DNA from: CAIPBY01 sp041671305
GTDB taxonomy: Bacteria > Patescibacteriota > Patescibacteriia > 2-01-FULL-39-33
Reading direction: 5' to 3'
NCBI GenBank assembly: GCA_041671305.1
Contig: JBAZBX010000016.1
Location: forward strand, 1-24,652
Length of the DNA stretch: 24,652 nucleotides
Shown here: positions 7,314 through 13,785 of the stretch, one piece after another
Layout: each line of letters starts with the position of its first letter
Position numbering within the stretch: the stretch's first letter is position 1
Translations under genes and position numbers: made by a program
The notes under the pieces: model-generated
What the model was told of the DNA's origin: nothing
What the model saw: only the letters and a program-made list of their open reading frames with translations
Databases searched by the model: none

Positions 7314-9345
7314 ACAGGAAGCCAAAGAGAGGATAGATAAATTAAAAAAGCAATTGAAGGAAATTGACTATGCTTATTATGTCGCAGATTCACCTATTGT
7401 TTCCGACGCGGTAAGGGATTCTCTCAAGGACGAGTTGGAAAAATTAGAAAAAGATTTTCCTGATTTAATTACAACCGATTCTCCAAGTCAGAGAATCGGC
7501 GGAAAAGCTTTGGGAAAATTTCAAAAAGCCAAACATCAAATTCCCAAATGGTCTTTTGATGATCTGTTTTCTTTTGAGGAAGTGAAAGAATTTGATGAAA
7601 AGGTCAAAAGGTTTTTAGAGTTGCCAACGAATGAAGATATTGAGTACGTCTGCGAACTCAAAATAGACGGACTTAATATGTCATTTATCTATGAAGACGG
7701 TTTTTTGAATAGGGCAGTGACCAGAGGCGATGGCGTAACCGGAGAAGTAGTGACCCATACAGTGAGAACCATTGGCAGTGTGCCACTTAGCATCGGTGAA
7801 AAAAAGCATATTGAAGTCGGAGGAGAAGTGTATATGCCGGAATCCAGTTTTCAGAAAATGAATGAGGAGCAAATCAAGAAAAAAGAACCTATTTTTGCCA
7901 ATCCTAGAAATGCCGCCGCCGGAACAGTGCGACAATTGGATCCCAAGGTGGCTGCCAGCAGGGATTTGGATGCTTTTATGTGGACTATTTATAATTATTA
8001 TGATTTTGATTTGAAGAAGCACGAAGAGGTTTTGGCTTTGATGCAAAAATTAGGATTCAAGGTCAATCCTCATTTTAAAAAAGTCAAAAACATAGAAGAG
8101 ACGCTTAAATATTTTGAGTATTGGCATAAGAATAGGAATAAATTGCCGTATCAAATAGATGGTATTGTAATAAAGGTCAATGACTTGGCTTTGCACGAGA
8201 AATTGGGTCGTACTGCCAAGCATGTGAGGTGGGCGGCCGCTTATAAGTTTCCGGCTGAACAAGTAACCACGGTCGTGGAAGATATTAATGTTCAGGTCGG
8301 AAGAACCGGAGTACTTACGCCGGTGGCATATTTACGTCCTGTTTCTTTGGCGGGAAGTATCGTCAAGCGTGCCACTTTGCATAATTTGGATGAGATAGAA
8401 AGACTGAATGTGAGAATAGGTGATACGGTTATTCTGCAAAAAGCAGGAGATATTATTCCTGATGTAGTGGCCGTTCTGACCAAGATGAGAACTGGCAAAG
8501 AGAAAAAATTTAAAATGCCCAGCGCCTGTCCGGTGTGTGGATCGCCCGTGAGACAGAAGGAAGGTGAAGTCGCTTATTATTGTTCTAACTCAAGTTGTTT
8601 TGCTCAGCAACGGGAAGGCTTGTATCATTTTGTGTCCAAAACGGCTTTTGATATCACGGGACTCGGTCCCAAAATACTTGATCATTTGCAGGCTGAAGGA
8701 TTGATACGAGATGCCTCGGATATTTTTCTTTTGAAAGAAGAGGATTTGAAACCGCTAGAGAGATTTGCCGAGAAATCAGCGCAGAATTTAATTGCTTCCA
8801 TCAAGGAAAAAAAGAAAATATCTTTGGCGCGATTTATCTACGGCTTGGGCATCAGGCATGTTGGTGAAGAAACAGCTATCTTGCTGGCGCAAGAAGTTAA
8901 AAATTATGAATTAAGAATTAAAAATATCAGACCATCCCGATTATTGGAAATTATGAAAGGGTTTAACTTAGAGGAATTGCAAAATATAAAGGAGGTTGGG
9001 GCTAAGGTGGCTTTGAGTATCAAGGAGTGGTTTGAAGATAAAAAGAATGTCAGGTTGCTTGAGAAGCTGGATAAAAATGGGGTAGAAATAATTTTGCCGG
9101 AAAATTTATCTCAAAATATCAAACTTCAGGGTAAGACATTTGTCCTGACTGGAGAATTAGAGAAATTTACCAGAGATGAAGCCAAAGAGAAAATCAGGTC
9201 TTTGGGGGGTAGTGTTTCTTCGTCTGTGAGCCAGAAAACAGATTATGTGGTGGCTGGTGATGATCCTGGATCTAAATATGATAAGGCTAAAAAATTAGGG
9301 GTTAAAATTATAAATGAGAAGGAATTTCTGGATTTAGTCGGTTAA
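7306..9345 (+). CDS. ligA: NAD+-dependent DNA ligase LigA
   Basis: Joins nicks in replication and repair using NAD+. At 679 aa it is full length. Domains in order: Ia (YAYYVADSPIVSD), adenylation domain with the nucleotidyl Lys in CELKIDG (Lys119) followed by TRGDGVTGEVVT, OB fold, a four-Cys zinc finger (ACPVCGSP then YYCSNSSC), helix-hairpin-helix repeats (IYGLGIRHVGEETA; NIKEVGAKVA) and a C-terminal BRCT domain (TFVLTGELEKFTRDEA onward). The motif is CELKIDG where CEPKLDG is common; the catalytic Lys is kept. The start is ATG 7306, where homology begins; the frame is open back to a GTG at 7270 but that part lies inside the pilX-like gene. Confidence 0.96.
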   Translation: MNKQEAKERIDKLKKQLKEIDYAYYVADSPIVSDAVRDSLKDELEKLEKDFPDLITTDSPSQRIGGKALGKFQKAKHQIPKWSFDDLFSFEEVKEFDEKVKRFLELPTNEDIEYVCELKIDGLNMSFIYEDGFLNRAVTRGDGVTGEVVTHTVRTIGSVPLSIGEKKHIEVGGEVYMPESSFQKMNEEQIKKKEPIFANPRNAAAGTVRQLDPKVAASRDLDAFMWTIYNYYDFDLKKHEEVLALMQKLGFKVNPHFKKVKNIEETLKYFEYWHKNRNKLPYQIDGIVIKVNDLALHEKLGRTAKHVRWAAAYKFPAEQVTTVVEDINVQVGRTGVLTPVAYLRPVSLAGSIVKRATLHNLDEIERLNVRIGDTVILQKAGDIIPDVVAVLTKMRTGKEKKFKMPSACPVCGSPVRQKEGEVAYYCSNSSCFAQQREGLYHFVSKTAFDITGLGPKILDHLQAEGLIRDASDIFLLKEEDLKPLERFAEKSAQNLIASIKEKKKISLARFIYGLGIRHVGEETAILLAQEVKNYELRIKNIRPSRLLEIMKGFNLEELQNIKEVGAKVALSIKEWFEDKKNVRLLEKLDKNGVEIILPENLSQNIKLQGKTFVLTGELEKFTRDEAKEKIRSLGGSVSSSVSQKTDYVVAGDDPGSKYDKAKKLGVKIINEKEFLDLVG

Positions 9346-9376
9346 ATAATGCTTATTGTGGTAGTAAGAAGTGTTA

Positions 9377-9408
9377 AAAATATCTGAATTTGGATATTTT
9401 ATTTTTTT
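9377..9408 (+). terminator. AT-rich terminator after ligA
   Basis: AAAATATC (9377-9384) pairs with GATATTTT (9393-9400) around an 8-base loop, followed by A and seven T. The stem is nearly all A-T, so the hairpin is weak, but position and T-run fit an intrinsic terminator. Confidence 0.5.
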
Positions 9409-9426
9409 AAGTAAGAATAATTCGGC

Positions 9427-9455
9427 TTGATTATTCCGGCATAAAATGATACAAT
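9427..9455 (+). promoter_or_regulatory. Promoter of gatCA
   Basis: TTGATT (9427-9432), 17-bp spacer, TACAAT (9450-9455) preceded by TGA, so it has both a -35 and an extended -10. It lies 23 bases upstream of gatC. Confidence 0.7.
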
Positions 9456-9478
9456 TTTGTTAATATTTATAAAAACAT

Positions 9479-9772
9479 ATGAAATTATCAATTCAAGAAG
9501 TAGAACATATCGCCGAATTGGCCAGGTTGCGTCTGACAGACGCAGAAAAGGAAAAGTATAGCGAACAGCTATCCAATATTTTGGGGTATATGGAAAAATT
9601 ACAGACAGTTGATACGGATAATATTGAGCCGACTTCCCAGGTCACAGGTCTTACCAATATAATGCGTGAGGATGAGGTTGTGGAATCCGGCATCGCCGAT
9701 GAATTGGTTGCCTGCTCTCCAGACAGTGGCGATGGCTACGTGAAAATACCAAAAATTTTTGAAAATAAATAA
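9479..9772 (+). CDS. gatC: Asp-tRNA(Asn)/Glu-tRNA(Gln) amidotransferase subunit C
   Basis: Small subunit that holds GatA and GatB together in the enzyme making Gln-tRNA(Gln) and/or Asn-tRNA(Asn) from misacylated precursors. At 97 aa it is the normal size. It shows the GatC pattern: VEHIAELARLRLTDAEKE, LSNILGYMEKLQTVDTDNIEPT, the MREDEV motif, and the end GYVKIPKIFE. It is two bases ahead of gatA and has its own promoter. Confidence 0.95.
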   Translation: MKLSIQEVEHIAELARLRLTDAEKEKYSEQLSNILGYMEKLQTVDTDNIEPTSQVTGLTNIMREDEVVESGIADELVACSPDSGDGYVKIPKIFENK

Positions 9773-9774
9773 AT

Positions 9775-11235
9775 ATGGAATTAAATAAATTAACTTTGAC
9801 AGAGTCTTTTGAGGGACTTAGGAAAAAAGAATTTTCCAGCGAGGAATTGACTAAATCTTGTTTTGATCAAATTAAGAAATTTGATGATAAAATTAATTCT
9901 TTTTTGACGCTCAATGAAAGTGAAGCTCTGGCCAAAGCCAAGGAAGTGGATAAAAAAATAAAGAATGATGAGAGCATTTCTCCTTTGGCGGGAATTCCCG
10001 TGGCCGTGAAAGATATTTTTTGTACTGCTGGACTCAAAACTACTTCTGCTTCAAAAATTTTAGAAAACTATGTTCCTCCCTTTGATGCCTCTGTGGTGGC
10101 TAAATTAAAAAAAGAAGATGCTGTTATCCTCGGCAAGACCAATCTGGACGAGTTTGCCATGGGTGGCTCTACGGAAAATTCAGGATTTTTTCCTACGCAC
10201 AATCCTTGGGATTTGGACAGAGTTCCTGGAGGAAGTTCTGGTGGTTCGGCTGCAGCGCTATCTGCTGATATGGGAATTTATGCTTTGGGCACGGATACGG
10301 GAGGATCAATCAGAGAACCAGCTTCTTTCTGCGGAGTTTCGGGACTTAAAGTTTCTTATGGCCGTGTTTCCAGATATGGCGTTATGGCCATGACCTCATC
10401 ACTGGATACTATAGGTCCATTTGGTAAATCTGCGGAAGATATCGCCATGATTTTGAAATATATGGCCGGAAGAGACGAGAAAGATTCAACCACTCCGGAT
10501 GTATTAGTAGATAATTATAGCGAAGAAATAAAGAAGGAGATCAGGGGTTTGAAAGTTGGCTTGCCCAAAGAATATTTTGTGGATGGCATGGATGACTCGG
10601 TTAGAGATATGACTTTGGCCGCAGCCAAAAAATTAGAAGAAATGGGAGCGGAAATAGTGGATATTAATTTACCGCATACGGATTTGGCCGTTGCTGCTTA
10701 CTACATAATTTGTCCATGCGAAGTCAGTTCCAATATGGCCAGGTTTGACGGTATTAAATACGGATTTTCACAAAGAGACAAAGGTAAAGATTTAATTGAC
10801 ATATATTTGGATAGTCGTGCCAATGGATTTGGCGCTGAAGTCAAGCGAAGAATTATGATTGGAACCTATGCCTTATCTGCCGGATATTATGATGCTTATT
10901 ATAAAAAAGCAATGCAAATAAGAACTTTGGTAAGACAAGATTTTGATGAAGCTTTCAAAGATGTTGATGTGATTTTGACTCCGGTAGCTCCGACGCCAGC
11001 ATATAAATTGGGAGAAAAAATAGGCGATCCACTGAAAATGTATTTGGAAGACGTTTTTACAATTCCTGCTTCGCTTGCCGGCATCTGCGGTTTGGTGGTT
11101 CCTGCCGGTCTCGCCAATAATTTGCCGGTTGGCATTCAGCTATTGGGAAAGAGATTTGATGAAAAAACAATACTTCGGGTAGGCCATCAATATCAATTGG
11201 CTACGAATTGGCACAAACAGAAGCCATCGTTATAA
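9775..11235 (+). CDS. gatA: Asp-tRNA(Asn)/Glu-tRNA(Gln) amidotransferase subunit A
   Basis: Glutaminase subunit of GatCAB; it releases ammonia from Gln (or Asn) and channels it to GatB. 486 aa, full length. The amidase-signature triad is complete and at canonical positions: Lys79 (VAVKD), Ser154 (GGSSGGSAAA) and Ser178 (GTDTGGSIREPASFCG). Glu181 replaces the Gln more usual in GGSIRQPA. Other signatures include LGKTNLDEFAMGGSTENS and the C-terminal GLANNLPVGIQLLG. gatB is not downstream as in many operons, so it must be elsewhere for the complex to work. The neighbouring trx-like gene is unrelated in function. Confidence 0.96.
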   Translation: MELNKLTLTESFEGLRKKEFSSEELTKSCFDQIKKFDDKINSFLTLNESEALAKAKEVDKKIKNDESISPLAGIPVAVKDIFCTAGLKTTSASKILENYVPPFDASVVAKLKKEDAVILGKTNLDEFAMGGSTENSGFFPTHNPWDLDRVPGGSSGGSAAALSADMGIYALGTDTGGSIREPASFCGVSGLKVSYGRVSRYGVMAMTSSLDTIGPFGKSAEDIAMILKYMAGRDEKDSTTPDVLVDNYSEEIKKEIRGLKVGLPKEYFVDGMDDSVRDMTLAAAKKLEEMGAEIVDINLPHTDLAVAAYYIICPCEVSSNMARFDGIKYGFSQRDKGKDLIDIYLDSRANGFGAEVKRRIMIGTYALSAGYYDAYYKKAMQIRTLVRQDFDEAFKDVDVILTPVAPTPAYKLGEKIGDPLKMYLEDVFTIPASLAGICGLVVPAGLANNLPVGIQLLGKRFDEKTILRVGHQYQLATNWHKQKPSL

Positions 11236-11253
11236 ATTAATAAAAGCAAAACC

Positions 11254-11865
11254 ATGGAAGGTGAAATTAAAAAAAGTATTCTTAAGATTTTTAAGGATCG
11301 GCAATTTTTGTTGGGAATTTTGGGAGGGATTATTATAGTTGCTATTATTGGCATAATTATTTTTGCGGTAGCATTTTTAATTAAAGGCAAAACAAATGAT
11401 ACTACTGATAATTCACAGCAATTAACGGTTCAAGAACCGACTACGGCCAAGGTAACCGCATCCGGCATTTCAACTTTTTCCATGAAAAAGGATGCAAAAA
11501 TTTGTCAGGAAGACGGGAAGCCGATAATTTATCTTTTTTCCACGACTTGGTGCGCTCATTGCAATTGGATAAAAGCCACATTTGATCAGGCCATGGCTAA
11601 ATATGTTAAAGATGGAAAAATAGTCGCTTATCATTGGGAGACGGATGAAGATGATAATACGGATAATACTTTGACTTCGTCAGTGGAAAAACAGATGCCA
11701 GCATCCGCGCAGGCGGTGTATCAGGAATTTGATCCTAAGGGCTTGATACCCGCTTTTGTCTTTGGGTGTAAATATTTCAGAATTGGTAATGGCTATGAGG
11801 CCAAAAATGATTTAGCTTCTGAAGTGAAAGAATTTGATGCGATAATTAAAGATTTAATCAAATAA
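11254..11865 (+). CDS. Membrane-anchored thioredoxin-fold protein
   Basis: Protein of 203 aa with one N-terminal transmembrane helix (about 19-44) after a basic segment, a Thr/Gln-rich linker (45-75), and a thioredoxin-like domain facing outside. The redox motif is TTWCAHCNWI (Cys100-Ala-His-Cys103), preceded by the usual beta strand (PIIYLFS). A likely cis-Pro loop is GLIPAFVFG (Pro166), followed by another Cys (Cys172). An acidic insert (ETDEDDNTDNT) separates the halves. It probably acts in extracytoplasmic thiol-disulfide exchange. The Cys-rich pilins in this window would be plausible substrates, which is inference. It is 18 bases after gatA and ends before a strong terminator, so it is likely co-transcribed with gatCA. 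Confidence 0.82.
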   Translation: MEGEIKKSILKIFKDRQFLLGILGGIIIVAIIGIIIFAVAFLIKGKTNDTTDNSQQLTVQEPTTAKVTASGISTFSMKKDAKICQEDGKPIIYLFSTTWCAHCNWIKATFDQAMAKYVKDGKIVAYHWETDEDDNTDNTLTSSVEKQMPASAQAVYQEFDPKGLIPAFVFGCKYFRIGNGYEAKNDLASEVKEFDAIIKDLIK

Positions 11866-11875
11866 GATTTTTTAT

Positions 11876-11910
11876 AAAAAAACATCGCCCATGGTAGGGC
11901 GTGTTTTTTT
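11876..11910. terminator. Strong bidirectional terminator between gatCA-trx and tRNA-Ser
   Basis: CGCCC (11886-11890) and GGGCG (11897-11901) form the core, extended by an A7CA run pairing with TGT7 with one bulged T. The T-run on the right ends plus-strand transcripts; the A-run on the left gives a T-run for minus-strand transcripts coming from tRNA-Ser. Confidence 0.85.
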
Positions 11911-11911
11911 G

Positions 11912-11935
11912 TTACGTTCGGAGAAGGGGGGATTT
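11912..11935. repeat. Direct repeat of tRNA-Ser 3' end (copy 1)
   Basis: A 24-bp perfect copy of 12112-12135, exactly 200 bp away. In the tRNA-sense orientation it carries the 3' part of the T-arm and acceptor stem of tRNA-Ser plus eight bases past the discriminator. Confidence 0.9.
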
Positions 11936-12026
11936 AGTCACAACTCTCTTCGGCTTCCGCCTCGGAGATCGCGACCCCGCCTCGCGGTTTGTCTCGCCAG
12001 AAAGCTCGCCAAACATCGCTCCGGCT

Positions 12027-12098
12027 TTCAAATCCCCACGCGAGCCAAGCCCGTCCGAACGGATTCATCCGGGCGGGCAGTTGGCTCGCTCCTTCTCC
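12027..12098. repeat. Palindromic hairpin element interrupting an inverted tRNA-Ser 3'-end copy
   Basis: Bases 12040-12089 form a long hairpin: GCGAGCCAA pairs with TTGGCTCGC and, inside it, GCCCGTCCG pairs with CGGGCGGGC (one G.T wobble), with a 2-base bulge and a 12-base loop. It is flanked by 12091-12098 (CCTTCTCC) and 12027-12037 (TTCAAATCCCC). These are inverted copies of 12120-12127 and 12128-12138, which are adjacent in the tRNA gene. The arrangement looks like a palindromic element inserted into an inverted tRNA fragment. Confidence 0.75.
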
Positions 12099-12111
12099 TC
12101 ACTTCATTTCA

Positions 12112-12135
12112 TTACGTTCGGAGAAGGGGGGATTT
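12112..12135. repeat. Direct repeat of tRNA-Ser 3' end (copy 2, within the gene)
   Basis: Partner of 11912-11935. Bases 12119-12135 belong to the tRNA gene; 12112-12118 lie just past its 3' end. The 176 bp between the copies are about 61% GC by hand count, far above the rest of the window. Confidence 0.9.
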
Positions 12136-12205
12136 GAACCCCCGAGGGCTTTGACACCCTACTCGCTTTCCAAGCGAGCGCACTAGACCACTATGCGACC
12201 TCTCC
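12119..12205 (-). tRNA. tRNA-Ser (anticodon GGA)
   Basis: Read on the minus strand: acceptor GGAGAGG with CTTCTCC, anticodon stem GCTCGC-type pairing around the loop TTGGAAA (anticodon GGA), a long class II variable arm, T-arm GGGGG-TTCAAAT-CCCCC and discriminator G73, all as expected for serine tRNA. No CCA is encoded. It is the only minus-strand gene in the window. Its transcript probably runs to the bidirectional terminator at 11876-11910, giving an unusually long GC-rich trailer. Confidence 0.96.
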
Positions 12206-12356
12206 GTATTTTTTTTAATTAAACATCTCCATAATGATTCCATTTTTTTTGTCCGCCTTAACAGGCGGATTGCACTAGCGTTTAACTACCTATATAATTT
12301 AGCCTAAAAAATGATTTTTGTCCATATCCGGAATTGGCTATAAGGAGGAATTGATA
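12206..12356. other. Gene-poor stretch with a short inverted repeat
   Basis: AT-rich, no convincing gene. It contains TCCGCC-TTAACA-GGCGGA (12252-12269), a 6-bp hairpin with the T-run on the wrong side for a plus-strand terminator and an A-run for the minus strand. A related hairpin, TCCGTC-ATT-GGCGGA, lies at 20340-20354, so this may be a small dispersed repeat. Confidence 0.4.
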
Positions 12357-12422
12357 ATGGCGAAAATATCGCCCAAGCCCTCAAAAGAGAAATGGCCGAG
12401 TTTTTTTGGCTTTAATGATTAG
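12357..12422 (+). CDS. Possible 21-codon small ORF with a perfect Shine-Dalgarno
   Basis: AAGGAGG at 12342-12348 sits eight bases before ATG 12357, the strongest ribosome-binding site I see in the window. The ORF encodes MAKISPKPSKEKWPSFFGFND, basic at the start and aromatic at the end, with no recognisable family. It ends at TAG 12420-12422, just before the -10 of the next gene. It could be a small protein, a leader peptide, or the relic start of a lost gene. No promoter for it is obvious. Confidence 0.35.
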   Translation: MAKISPKPSKEKWPSFFGFND

Positions 12423-12426
12423 AATG

Positions 12427-12435
12427 TGCTATAAT
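12427..12435 (+). promoter_or_regulatory. Extended -10 promoter of the zinc-ribbon gene
   Basis: TGC followed by TATAAT (12430-12435); a weak -35 candidate TTGGCT lies at 12406-12411 with an 18-bp spacer. The ATG at 12468 is 32 bases downstream. Confidence 0.6.
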
Positions 12436-12467
12436 ATTTAAAAGAAACCTAAATAGCAAAAAACTAT

Positions 12468-13415
12468 ATGATTTGTTTCAATTGCAAAACTCAAATTCCG
12501 GATAATTCCCAGGTCTGTCCTAATTGCGGGGCGCCTCAAGCCGGGAATCCTCAAACAGCCCAGAATCCTCAGGCTCAGATAGCCCAGGCTCAAATGCAAA
12601 CTCAAGCCGCACACGCCAGAACCTATAAGGCGATTAAATTAAGGCGTGTTCAACGATGGATATTTTACGTGATTATTATCATAATCTTTGTGGCTATGAT
12701 CGGCTATATGCTTAAAATCTATAGCGACAACACCAAGCTTGTTGAATCCATAACTCAAACTCAGACTCAGCTCAAAGAAACTCAGGGTAATTTGGATTCC
12801 ACCAGGCAGACTTTGACCGGCAAGGATAGTGAATTGACACAATTGAAGCAAAGCACTTTGGATAATCAGAACGCTTTGAATCTGAAAATGCAGGATTTGC
12901 AGAAGACATTGAATGGTCAGACAGATTCGCTCAAGCAATTGGAACAGTACAAAGGGCAGGCCATGTCGGCTACTCAGGTATTTAGCATGATTTCGCAAGT
13001 CTCTTCGTTTATGTCCAGCAAGGATTTGTCTCGCATTCCTGTGGCTGATTTTAATTTAGCCAGCGGCAATGATGGCGATAAAGATGGCTTATCGGATGAT
13101 CTTGAGGCTTCTCTGGGCACTAATTCTCTCAAGTCGGATACTGATGGCGACACGTTTGCGGACAAGGCAGAATTTCTCGGCGGTTATGATCCGTTAGCAT
13201 CAGGTAAGAAATTAGCAACTGATCTTAAATTCGCTCAGGCCAACAAAGGCAAGATAGTAATTCAAAATGATAATGGTAATGGATCGTTTATTTGGTATAT
13301 CAATCTCAAGGATGGCAAGAGATATTTTATTGGCAGATTGCCTGATGGTGTCGTGAGTGCTTATGTGCCGATGACTGCTTCTACAACGTCAACTTCATCT
13401 AGCAGCGCCAGATAG
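12468..13415 (+). CDS. Zinc-ribbon, coiled-coil, TSP3-repeat membrane protein
   Basis: Protein of 315 aa, no named family as a whole. Parts in order: an N-terminal zinc ribbon (Cys3, 6, 17, 20; CFNC and CPNC), a Gln/Ala-rich linker (25-50), a basic segment and one transmembrane helix (about 65-82), a Gln/Thr-rich coiled coil (about 86-165), then two thrombospondin type 3-like Asp repeats (GDKDGLSDDLEASLGTNSLKSDTDGDTFADKAEF starts near 203; the pattern is D.D.DG..D..E...GT). Near the C-terminus, GSFIWYINLKDGKRYFIGR (272-290) resembles an extracellular module that I recall from patescibacterial surface proteins. Topology: ribbon in the cytoplasm, coil and Ca-type repeats outside. It is a likely envelope or cell-surface protein. 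It is followed by its own terminator. Confidence 0.85.
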   Translation: MICFNCKTQIPDNSQVCPNCGAPQAGNPQTAQNPQAQIAQAQMQTQAAHARTYKAIKLRRVQRWIFYVIIIIIFVAMIGYMLKIYSDNTKLVESITQTQTQLKETQGNLDSTRQTLTGKDSELTQLKQSTLDNQNALNLKMQDLQKTLNGQTDSLKQLEQYKGQAMSATQVFSMISQVSSFMSSKDLSRIPVADFNLASGNDGDKDGLSDDLEASLGTNSLKSDTDGDTFADKAEFLGGYDPLASGKKLATDLKFAQANKGKIVIQNDNGNGSFIWYINLKDGKRYFIGRLPDGVVSAYVPMTASTTSTSSSSAR

Positions 13416-13426
13416 CTATTTATTTG

Positions 13427-13461
13427 TCAGGCTGGGCGTGTCTCAGCCTGATTTTAATTTT
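13427..13461 (+). terminator. Rho-independent terminator after the zinc-ribbon gene
   Basis: TCAGGCTG (13427-13434) pairs perfectly with CAGCCTGA (13444-13451) around a 9-base loop, followed by TTTTAATTTT. It overlaps an upstream GTG-initiated extension of the next gene, which argues against that start. Confidence 0.85.
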
Positions 13462-13467
13462 ATAAAT

Positions 13468-13722
13468 ATGAAGCAGAAATTTACCGTTGAGGTTTTGAGG
13501 GTGGTCGCAAAAATTAAAAAAGGAAAAGTTTTAACTTACAAGCAAGTTGCCGCTTTGGCGGGCAGACCCACGGCTTATCGCGCTGTGGGCAATATTTTGA
13601 ATAAAAATTATAATTCAAAAATACCTTGTCATCGCGTCATCAGGTCTGACGGAAAAATTGGAGGGTATAACAGAGGATCTCAGAATAAGCTTAAAATTCT
13701 TAAGAAAGAAGGAGCGATTTAA
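13468..13722 (+). CDS. Small MGMT-family (O6-alkylguanine DNA alkyltransferase-type) protein
   Basis: Protein of 84 aa consisting only of the DNA-binding/alkyl-acceptor domain of MGMT/Ogt proteins. Visible family features: FTVEVLRVVAKIKKGKVLTYKQVAALAG (winged-helix start), AYRAVGNILNKN (recognition helix and Asn hinge), and IPCHRVIRSDGKIGGYNRG containing the PCHR active-site Cys. Because Cys is kept (not Trp as in ATL proteins), it may be a true suicide alkyl acceptor, but the N-terminal domain of full-length enzymes is absent. I chose ATG 13468: the upstream in-frame GTG at 13438 lies within the preceding terminator hairpin. It is transcribed beyond that terminator, by read-through or an unseen promoter. 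Confidence 0.85.
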   Translation: MKQKFTVEVLRVVAKIKKGKVLTYKQVAALAGRPTAYRAVGNILNKNYNSKIPCHRVIRSDGKIGGYNRGSQNKLKILKKEGAI

Positions 13723-13727
13723 TTAAT

Positions 13728-13755
13728 TTGCCATTCATTTTTTTTGTGTTAAAAT
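13728..13755 (+). promoter_or_regulatory. Promoter of the rubrerythrin-desulfoferrodoxin operon
   Basis: TTGCCA (13728-13733), 16-bp spacer, TAAAAT (13750-13755) preceded by TGT. No obvious operator for PerR or Fur is visible around it. Confidence 0.65.
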
Positions 13756-13785
13756 AGCCTTAATAATAAATAATTATCTAAAACT

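Noticed and set aside
11912..12135. A full integrative element or genomic island at tRNA-Ser
   Set aside because: The repeat-bounded interval is only about 200 bp and holds no integrase, transposase or other gene; at most a remnant or mini-element.
11891..12186. Three overlapping plus-strand ORFs of 65-87 codons
   Set aside because: They run through the tRNA-Ser gene in antisense and the repeat/hairpin block; their Arg/Ser/Pro-rich products reflect the GC-rich repeat, not a protein family.
12241..12270. Terminator at the TCCGCC/GGCGGA hairpin
   Set aside because: The T-run lies before the hairpin on the plus strand and becomes an A-run after it on the minus strand, so it would not terminate in either direction.
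13438..13467. GTG start for the MGMT-family gene
   Set aside because: The GTG is within the terminator hairpin of the preceding gene; ATG 13468 begins the conserved domain.
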